A model generated the notes under the pieces. It saw nothing but the letters and a program-made list of their open reading frames with translations. It did no database searches and had not been told where the DNA came from. Position numbers and translations under genes: made by a program. Below, in pieces: positions 6,629 through 12,439 of a stretch of 12,439 nt of DNA (its first letter is position 1; each line of letters starts with the position of its first letter). The DNA comes from a bacterium (GTDB taxonomy: Bacteria > Babelota > Babeliae > Babelales > Vermiphilaceae), in assembly GCA_030626185.1 (NCBI GenBank), contig DAOUPL010000024.1, forward strand, positions 1 to 12,439, read 5' to 3'.

Positions 6629-7615
6629 GTGGAAAAGATAAACACTGAACAACAAAAAAAACAAATTCAAGAGCTCAGCAATCTGCTACATGGTTTAAAA
6701 ATTGAAATTAACAAAGTAGTTGTTGGACAAGAAGAAATAATTAATTTTATGATTGTCGCTATTTTGTGCAATGGTCATGTATTGCTCGAAGGTGTTCCTG
6801 GTGTTGCAAAAACAACATTAATAAAAGCAATGTCAGAAGCTTTAGGGTTAGACTTTAGTCGTATTCAATTTACCCCCGATCTTTTGCCTAGTGATTTAAT
6901 TGGCACTTTAATTTTTAATGTAAAAACACAAGAGTTTGAAACAAAAAAAGGCCCATTGTTTGCCAACTTCATTCTTGCTGATGAGATTAATCGCGCACCA
7001 GCAAAAGTACAAGCGGCATTGCTAGAATCTATGCAAGAGAGACAAGTTACTATTGGTTCTAATACGTACCCACTTGATAAACCTTTTTTGGTTTTTGCAA
7101 CACAAAACCCATTAGAACAAGAGGGAACGTATCGTCTACCCGAAGCACAACTTGATCGCTTTTTTTGCAAATTAAATGTAACGTATCCAACTCTTGAACA
7201 AGAAATAAAAATTTTAGAAAAACAGGATAAACAAAAAAAACTTGATCAAATTCTTACTAAAAAACAATTAATTGATGCGCAACAACTAGCACAAAGCATT
7301 TATGTTGATGAAAAAGTAAAAGATTATATTGCACGTATCGTGTTTGCAACTCGTACACCTGAAAAATATAACTTATCTTCACTAAAACCGTACATAACTT
7401 ATGGCGTATCACCACGCGCAACTATTGCACTGCATCAAGCATGTCGCGCACATGCATTAGTCAATGGACGTCATTTTGCAACACCCGATGATATCAAATC
7501 TATTGCATCATCCGTTTTACGTCATCGTATTATGTTATCGTACCAAGCTGAAGCTGATAATGTTTCGAGTGACGCGATTGTTCAACAAATACTTAACACA
7601 GTGCCATCACCATGA
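6629..7615 (+). CDS. MoxR-family AAA+ ATPase
   Basis: MoxR ATPases are cytoplasmic chaperone-like AAA+ proteins, usually paired with DUF58 and von Willebrand-domain partners. The 328 residues show the full nucleotide site: Walker A GVPGVAKT (55-62), Walker B ILADE (115-119), MoxR-typical NRAPAKVQAALLESMQER (121-138), sensor 1 in FATQNP (156-161, Asn160) and LPEAQLDRF (170-178) with a likely arginine finger. A C-terminal lid follows, containing SPRATIALHQACRAHAL. The start is GTG at 6629: AAAGGA (6618-6623) lies 5 nt upstream, and the first in-frame ATG is about 40 residues in, inside the ATPase domain. No DUF58 or VWA gene follows; a 109-nt gap leads to gspC. Family is certain, the client is unknown. 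Confidence 0.95.
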   Translation: MEKINTEQQKKQIQELSNLLHGLKIEINKVVVGQEEIINFMIVAILCNGHVLLEGVPGVAKTTLIKAMSEALGLDFSRIQFTPDLLPSDLIGTLIFNVKTQEFETKKGPLFANFILADEINRAPAKVQAALLESMQERQVTIGSNTYPLDKPFLVFATQNPLEQEGTYRLPEAQLDRFFCKLNVTYPTLEQEIKILEKQDKQKKLDQILTKKQLIDAQQLAQSIYVDEKVKDYIARIVFATRTPEKYNLSSLKPYITYGVSPRATIALHQACRAHALVNGRHFATPDDIKSIASSVLRHRIMLSYQAEADNVSSDAIVQQILNTVPSP

Positions 7616-7661
7616 TAGACAAAAACCCCTTTTTAAAAGGCAAAAAACAAACATCACTCAC

Positions 7662-7691
7662 TTGACAAACCCCATGCGTACACAGTATTGT
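7662..7691 (+). promoter_or_regulatory. Candidate sigma-70 promoter for the gspC-gspD-gspL operon
   Basis: A perfect -35 box TTGACA (7662-7667) is followed after 18 nt by TATTGT (7686-7691), which matches four of six -10 positions. The start would fall near 7698, leaving about 27 nt before the gspC ATG at 7725, with the TAAAGG ribosome site inside. The placement, in the only sizeable gap of this block, supports a T2SS promoter separate from that of the MoxR gene. Confidence 0.5.
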
Positions 7692-7724
7692 GGAACCAAT
7701 AAAACCCGACATAAAGGATAATGG

Positions 7725-8783
7725 ATGAAACATCCATTTTGGATAATAAATAGTTTTCTGGCCTTACTAACTCTCGTTGTCTTGCTGTTTGTATGGCTTT
7801 CTGGTGTAAAAATTCCACTTCGTTATGATATGGATCCATTAGAATATGATTATGTTATTACTGATGGTGAACTTGATATTAATCTTCGTAAAATTTATGA
7901 AGATGATCTTTTTGACACTTTCGCCAAAGAAACACCAGTTTCACCGGCTATTATTCGTCACGAAATACCTATTCCTCAACCACCACGTGAACAACAAGCA
8001 TTTGTTGCTAAAAAACCAGAACCTAAATTCTTAGACCCACTTGATATCACATTAAAAGGGGTAATTATTGTTGGCACAAATGAAAGTAAAAATCGCGCGA
8101 TTATTGCTGATAACAAAACATTAATCGAAACAACATACAAAACGGGTAATTCGATAGAAGATGCACAACTTATCCGTATCTTTGGTAAAAAAGTTTTATT
8201 CTTAAGATCTAATGGCCAACAAGAAGTCCTTTATTTGCATGAAGAAGACGCAAAACTAGATCCAGCATATTTACTTGAAAAAGATTGGTCGCAAGTTATA
8301 AAAAAAATAAATAATACTACTTATGCTGTTAATCCAACAATTTTTGTACAAAAAATTACCAACCTTGCACGATTTATTGATTTATTAAATATTTCAACTG
8401 CGTACAAAGATGGCGAAAGTATTGGTTGCCAAATCGGTAACGTTGCACCAGGATCACTTGGTTACGTTCTTGGATTACAAAAAAATGACATTTTATTATC
8501 TGTTAATGATATTCCAACCATAAATACAGATCATCGCATTGATGCATATAAACATGTTATAAATCTGGTAGACGGCGATACCGTTAGTGCTGAAATACAA
8601 AGAAATAATGAAAAAATAACATTAATGTATAAATTAGAAAAACCATCAATTAATAAAAAAAATATTGATCAGAAAAACAGCCAAAACAATGTAGGAGCAG
8701 ATCATTTTTCATCTACTGTGCAGCAAAAACGCATGCATGACAGAAAAATGATGCTTACACATGGCAAAAAACCGGAAATGTAA
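7725..8783 (+). CDS. gspC: Type II secretion inner-membrane protein GspC (HR and PDZ domains)
   Basis: GspC spans the inner membrane and links the T2SS platform to the secretin through its periplasmic HR domain. The 352-residue product has a short cytoplasmic N-terminus, a single membrane helix (about 5-27) and a Pro-rich linker (80-103). An HR-like domain follows at about 104-172 (DPLDITLKGVIIVGT... with AIIAD and a strand ending FLRSNGQQEVLYL), then a PDZ domain at about 215-305 (GNVAPGSLGYVLGLQKNDIL and SVNDIPTIN). A polar, Lys/Gln-rich tail of about 45 residues follows, making the protein somewhat longer than typical GspC. The ATG at 7725 has TAAAGG 7 nt upstream; the ATG at 7721 is out of frame. 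gspD begins 3 nt after the stop. The domain order plus the neighbour makes the call good, although sequence conservation is low. Confidence 0.85.
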   Translation: MKHPFWIINSFLALLTLVVLLFVWLSGVKIPLRYDMDPLEYDYVITDGELDINLRKIYEDDLFDTFAKETPVSPAIIRHEIPIPQPPREQQAFVAKKPEPKFLDPLDITLKGVIIVGTNESKNRAIIADNKTLIETTYKTGNSIEDAQLIRIFGKKVLFLRSNGQQEVLYLHEEDAKLDPAYLLEKDWSQVIKKINNTTYAVNPTIFVQKITNLARFIDLLNISTAYKDGESIGCQIGNVAPGSLGYVLGLQKNDILLSVNDIPTINTDHRIDAYKHVINLVDGDTVSAEIQRNNEKITLMYKLEKPSINKKNIDQKNSQNNVGADHFSSTVQQKRMHDRKMMLTHGKKPEM

Positions 8784-8786
8784 GGT

Positions 8787-11330
8787 ATGATTGAGTATAT
8801 TCACAAAAAAAACATAATACATTTTTATCTGTTACTCATCCTTTGCACGTCTTCGTCATTACTTTATGGATCACGAAGAAGTCGACTACGTCGTAAAATG
8901 CAACGACAAAAACAAGAACAATTGCAACTTCAACAATCAACAATGCTTGCGTATAACGATCTACCACACGTTATAGAAAATGAATTAGAAAAAGATGTTA
9001 TTCAAGATGTTGTACAAAGCGATGCAAAAGAAATTGAAGAACTACTCCCACAAAAAGAGCAACTTGCACAAGAAGAAGCACAAATCGAACTATATTTTGA
9101 AGATGCTGATCTTAAAAACTTTATCGAACAAATAGCAGATATTTTTGATGTAATTTTTATCACCGATGATGCACTTGATCCAGTTCCACAAGGAAGCAAA
9201 CCTATTTTGGGTAATAAAATTTCTTATCGTACCAATAAACCTATTTCACAACCACAAGCATGGAATATTTTTAATACGTTTCTCAATATTGCTGGATTTG
9301 CCGTTGTTCCTCATCCAACACCAAAAACGTATCAAATTACCTCAATTAATAAAGCAAAAAAATCTTCTGTAAAAGCTTACATTGGTACAAAAATTGAAAA
9401 CATACCTGATAATAACGAAATTATTAGATATGTTTATTTTGTAGAAAATACTACCGTTCAAGCATTACAACCAATTGTTGAATCGTTGCGTAGCACAACA
9501 TCTGATGCGTTGCCGTTGCCACAACATCAAGCATATCTCCTTACCGATACTGCTTATAACATCAAAGTATTGGTAAACATTATTCAAGAACTTGATAAAG
9601 TGAGCATGCCACAATCAATGTCTGTCGTTAAACTTCGTCACGTTGATGCAAAATATGTTAAAGAGTTGTATGACGAGCTTATTCAAAAGCCTAACACTGG
9701 GCAAAACTTTATGCTCAGCAAAAAACAACCTACAATGTTGTTGCCAGAAAATGCACGCATTATTGTTGAGCCACGTACCAATGCATTAATTTTACTTGGT
9801 CCACAAAATGCTCTTGATGTTATTGAGAAGTTTATTGTTTCAGAAATTGATGTTGATCCATTACAACCGTATTCACCAGTTCACATCCATCAACTTAAGC
9901 ACGCTGACGCAGAAACAATTGCAACCATTCTCAATAAAACAACACAGTTTGGTGCTCAAACAGATGCAGGCAAAAGTGGTGGCATTCGCGCTGGTGATAA
10001 GTATTTACAGCCAATGTCATTTGTTGCAGAAAAAGCAACTAATAAATTGGTAATTAACGGTCAATACGATGATTATCTACAAGTTAAAGATGTCATCGAA
10101 GATCTTGATAAAGCACAACCACAAATCGCTGCTGAAATTTTAATTCTTGCCATTGACGCACAGGCAAGCAAAGAACTTGGCACACAACTACGTAGCAAAG
10201 CACCTGGTGGCACTGATGGATTTTTGGGTAAAAATATTGAATTTCAAACATCTGGCCTACGAGCTGGCGGTTCAGCTAGTGGAATTGTTACAAGTGATTC
10301 TGAAAAAGGCACACAACGCTTACTTGGCAACTTATTAGAAGTGATAACAGGTAAAGGTGTTGGAAACACAGTTGTTTCACTTGGTAAAGATCTCTTTGGT
10401 GTATGGGGCATATTTGATATTTTAGAAACTGTCACTAATACCGAAGTAATTTCTAATCCATTTTTAATCGCAACCAACAACACCCCTGCAAGTGTTTCTT
10501 TGGGTGAAGTACGACGAGTGGTTAGTGCAACCATTGTTGGTGGATCAGATAACAATGTTGATGCGCGAGACGATGATGAAGCAAAGCTTTCTGTAGAACT
10601 TACCCCACAAATAAATTCTGATGGCATGATTTTACTTAATCTCAAGATTGAAATTAACAATTTTATAAACACACAAGATTTTACTTCTGCAGAAAAACAG
10701 ACTCGTTTAATACAAACATCAACCATTATTGCTGATAAAGAAATATTGGCACTCGGTGGGCTTATTAGAAATGACATTTCTAACGACATGAGCAAAACAC
10801 CTATTCTTGGTGACATTCCAATTTTAGGTTGGTTCTTCAAAAATAAACGTAAACAAGAACGTAAAACAAACTTGCTCATTCTTATCTCTACACAAATTTT
10901 ACAACCAGAAGATCGTCAACGAATGAACCAATACACCAGTGCTCACATTGGTGATTATGAAGGTGATCTTGATCAATTGCGTCATCTTGAAAATTACAAA
11001 GATCCAATTCATAAAACATTCTTTGCAGAAACAAAAGATCGTGCAGAAGAAATGGTAGATAGTTTTATATTCAGACGCAAAGATAGCAATATGCATTCAC
11101 GTAAAAATAAGCGTCGCCAACGAAAAAAAGCACAACAAAAACAAAAAATGATAGAACTTGCACAGCAACAAAAATCACAACGCGAATCAGCTTTACCAAT
11201 TGAGAAAAAAATGGCAACACAAGAACAAAAGCCTATTCTTGCACAACGCACTCATAATGATCTTGAACAAATGTTGAAAACAAAAAAGCGAACCAATTTA
11301 TCACTTTCATCGCTTATGGATAGATCATGA
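8787..11330 (+). CDS. gspD: Type II secretion secretin GspD
   Basis: GspD forms the multimeric outer-membrane channel of the T2SS. The 847 residues begin with a hydrophobic export signal (about 9-27), then an unusual basic, Gln-rich linker (29-50). Periplasmic domains follow: N0 (about 99-190), N1 (212-272), N2 (277-352) and N3 (363-442). The secretin core (about 447-708) includes VISNPFLIATNNTPASVSLG (20 residues, 554-573) and the signature LALGGLI (654-660) with TPILGDIPILGWFFK (671-685). A C-terminal extension of about 140 residues follows, highly basic at 763-793. Family length is usually about 650-750, so both ends are extended. The ATG at 8787 lies 3 nt after gspC; GGAAA (8774-8778) is a plausible ribosome site, the nearer AAGG being too close. 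The stop overlaps the next start as ATGA. Confidence 0.96.
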   Translation: MIEYIHKKNIIHFYLLLILCTSSSLLYGSRRSRLRRKMQRQKQEQLQLQQSTMLAYNDLPHVIENELEKDVIQDVVQSDAKEIEELLPQKEQLAQEEAQIELYFEDADLKNFIEQIADIFDVIFITDDALDPVPQGSKPILGNKISYRTNKPISQPQAWNIFNTFLNIAGFAVVPHPTPKTYQITSINKAKKSSVKAYIGTKIENIPDNNEIIRYVYFVENTTVQALQPIVESLRSTTSDALPLPQHQAYLLTDTAYNIKVLVNIIQELDKVSMPQSMSVVKLRHVDAKYVKELYDELIQKPNTGQNFMLSKKQPTMLLPENARIIVEPRTNALILLGPQNALDVIEKFIVSEIDVDPLQPYSPVHIHQLKHADAETIATILNKTTQFGAQTDAGKSGGIRAGDKYLQPMSFVAEKATNKLVINGQYDDYLQVKDVIEDLDKAQPQIAAEILILAIDAQASKELGTQLRSKAPGGTDGFLGKNIEFQTSGLRAGGSASGIVTSDSEKGTQRLLGNLLEVITGKGVGNTVVSLGKDLFGVWGIFDILETVTNTEVISNPFLIATNNTPASVSLGEVRRVVSATIVGGSDNNVDARDDDEAKLSVELTPQINSDGMILLNLKIEINNFINTQDFTSAEKQTRLIQTSTIIADKEILALGGLIRNDISNDMSKTPILGDIPILGWFFKNKRKQERKTNLLILISTQILQPEDRQRMNQYTSAHIGDYEGDLDQLRHLENYKDPIHKTFFAETKDRAEEMVDSFIFRRKDSNMHSRKNKRRQRKKAQQKQKMIELAQQQKSQRESALPIEKKMATQEQKPILAQRTHNDLEQMLKTKKRTNLSLSSLMDRS

Positions 11331-12439
11331 TAAGAAATGTATTAATTCCTGAACATGTAAATGATCTGTACCTTGTAAAAACAACTATTGTTGGTGTCAC
11401 CATTACGGGACAACAAATATACACAACACAAGTTGTTGCAACAAACAAAAAGCGCGTTGTTAAAAATCAAACTATTTCTGCTATAGCTGAAAAAACCGAT
11501 GAAAAAACTCATCAAGAACAAACTATTGATGCCTTAAAAAATGTATTTACCAATCTTTCGTATAATCAAATAATTACCACAATTCCAAGTTCATTTGCTG
11601 TGTTTAAGCGATTAACATTACCATTTTCTGATCCTGAACAAATTCGTATGATTGTTGGTTTCGAAGTTGAACCGTTATTGCCTTTTGCACTCAAAGATGC
11701 GGTAATCGATTTTATTATTACGCGCCCGGGAGCAAAAAATCAAGATACTGAGATTCTTGTTGCAGCAGTACGTAAAGATCACATTACACAACATCTTGCA
11801 CTTTTTGAACAAGCTGGTATCCCCGTAACTGCAATCACTATAGATTTTTTTGCGTTGTACGGATTGTTTAATGAAATTAGTGCATACAAAAAAGATGCTT
11901 CTAATGCTGTTCTTTTAGATATTGCACACGATTCAACCCGTATTGCACATATCACAAACGGTGACCTCATTATGCTGCGCACATTACCACGCGGTATTCA
12001 CCATGTTGTGCAAGAAACAGCAAAAAAAAGTTCCACTCAAGAGACAGTTATTCTCGATCATCTTTTACGTTTTGGTTTTCAAAATAGTGAACAAGTATTT
12101 ACCACAACACTTAACGAAGAATTTATCAAATTAATCAATGAAATACAATTTACTATTTCATCAATGACAGGCACTGCTGATAATACACAACAAGCACCAT
12201 CTATTTTGCTACTTGGCAACGCTTTACAAATAAATGGCATTGCACAATTTATCAGCGAGCATAGCTCATTATCATGTTCTTCTTTTGAAGTTAATAAAAT
12301 TATTCAAGATGGCAACATATCATTTATCGACACTATTGGCACACAATACTCAAGCATCTTTAGTTTAGCTGCAGCATTGCCAACTACTATTACTCAAACA
12401 TTTAATTTACGCAAAGGCGAATTTAGCTTTTTTAATCAA
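11327..12439 (+). CDS. GspL/PilM-like actin-fold T2SS assembly protein, 3' end beyond window
   Basis: The frame is open from the ATG at 11327 (overlapping the gspD stop as ATGA) to the last base of the window: 371 codons with no stop. GGA (11318-11320) lies 6 nt upstream of the start. The sequence resembles the cytoplasmic domain of GspL and PilM: IPSSFAVFKRLTLPFSD (86-102) followed by GFEVEPLLPFALKDAVIDF (111-129), the usual ELE-LPF region. The actin-like phosphate motif is altered (DIAHDSTRI at 198-206, Ala where Gly is usual) and the adenosine motif is PSILLLGNAL (291-300). The visible end, FNLRKGEFSFF (359-369), resembles the GspL segment just before its membrane helix. GspL anchors the GspE ATPase to the inner membrane. 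GspL is favoured over PilM by that end and by the gspC-gspD context. Confidence 0.82.
   Translation, partial: MIRNVLIPEHVNDLYLVKTTIVGVTITGQQIYTTQVVATNKKRVVKNQTISAIAEKTDEKTHQEQTIDALKNVFTNLSYNQIITTIPSSFAVFKRLTLPFSDPEQIRMIVGFEVEPLLPFALKDAVIDFIITRPGAKNQDTEILVAAVRKDHITQHLALFEQAGIPVTAITIDFFALYGLFNEISAYKKDASNAVLLDIAHDSTRIAHITNGDLIMLRTLPRGIHHVVQETAKKSSTQETVILDHLLRFGFQNSEQVFTTTLNEEFIKLINEIQFTISSMTGTADNTQQAPSILLLGNALQINGIAQFISEHSSLSCSSFEVNKIIQDGNISFIDTIGTQYSSIFSLAAALPTTITQTFNLRKGEFSFFNQ

Noticed and set aside
7627..7640. CCTTT/AAAGG mini-hairpin after the MoxR gene as a terminator
   Set aside because: The stem has only about five pairs with a three-base loop, and no T-run follows on the + strand.
7612..7665. 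A 17-codon frame starting at an ATGA overlap with the MoxR stop
   Set aside because: It is very short, its stop lies inside the candidate TTGACA box, and nothing in it resembles the start of a known MoxR-partner protein. It may be a remnant, but that cannot be shown.
7654..7839. Small - strand frame (61 codons) covering the start of gspC
   Set aside because: It is antisense to the gspC membrane helix and promoter gap, has no ribosome site or family match, and is best explained as chance.
10244..10879. A 211-codon open frame on the - strand inside gspD
   Set aside because: It lies wholly antisense to the secretin core, whose motifs are unmistakable, and its product is Ser/Arg-rich with no recognisable domain, typical of a shadow frame.
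1..12439. tRNA, rRNA, CRISPR array, transposase or integrase
   Set aside because: The intergenic gaps are all under 160 bases and none showed a cloverleaf, spaced repeats or terminal inverted repeats; no coding region matched a mobile-element protein.

Overview
The window looks like a stretch of chromosome from an AT-rich, diderm (Gram-negative-type) bacterium that uses the standard code, with TGA read as stop. The diderm inference rests on three things: a type II secretion (T2SS) secretin, its inner-membrane partners, and an MlaE/MlaF lipid-transport pair. The mix of a sparse core gene set, poorly conserved exported proteins with degenerate beta-propeller features and a T2SS/type IV pilus-like operon suggests a host-associated lineage such as Candidatus Dependentiae (TM6/Babeliae). 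That placement is inference from gene style and was not tested.

Region 1 (1-3696, all + strand). The 3' part of an unrecognised gene with two C-terminal membrane segments enters from the left edge; its reading frame is open to the first bases of the window. It is followed by triosephosphate isomerase (tpiA), the Sec translocon subunit secG, and the MlaE permease and MlaF ATPase of a phospholipid ABC transporter. Gaps are 17-36 nt, consistent with one transcript.

Region 2 (3710-6473, all - strand). In transcription order this holds dCTP deaminase (dcd), then two signal-peptide-bearing proteins of 240 and 452 residues with no clear family. The shorter one looks like a degenerate WD40/beta-propeller protein. 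A promoter candidate lies between dcd and the 240-residue gene, and a perfect 15-bp inverted repeat lies between the two exported-protein genes. This group converges on mlaF with only 13 nt between the stops.

Region 3 (6474-12439, + strand). A 155-bp divergent intergenic region separates dcd from a MoxR-family AAA+ ATPase that starts with GTG. After a 109-nt gap carrying a promoter candidate with a perfect TTGACA -35 box come T2SS genes in tight order: gspC (HR and PDZ domains), gspD (secretin with an unusual basic C-terminal tail) and a GspL/PilM-like actin-fold protein. The last overlaps the gspD stop as ATGA and runs off the right edge of the window with no stop. Together these build the inner-membrane platform and outer-membrane channel of a T2SS or pilus-like export machine; the ATPase, platform and pseudopilin genes would be expected elsewhere or to the right.

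No tRNA, rRNA, CRISPR array, insertion sequence or integrase was seen. No gene-free stretch exceeds 300 bases. I did not find a clearly new system. The most unusual items are the two exported proteins and the divergent features of the T2SS components.
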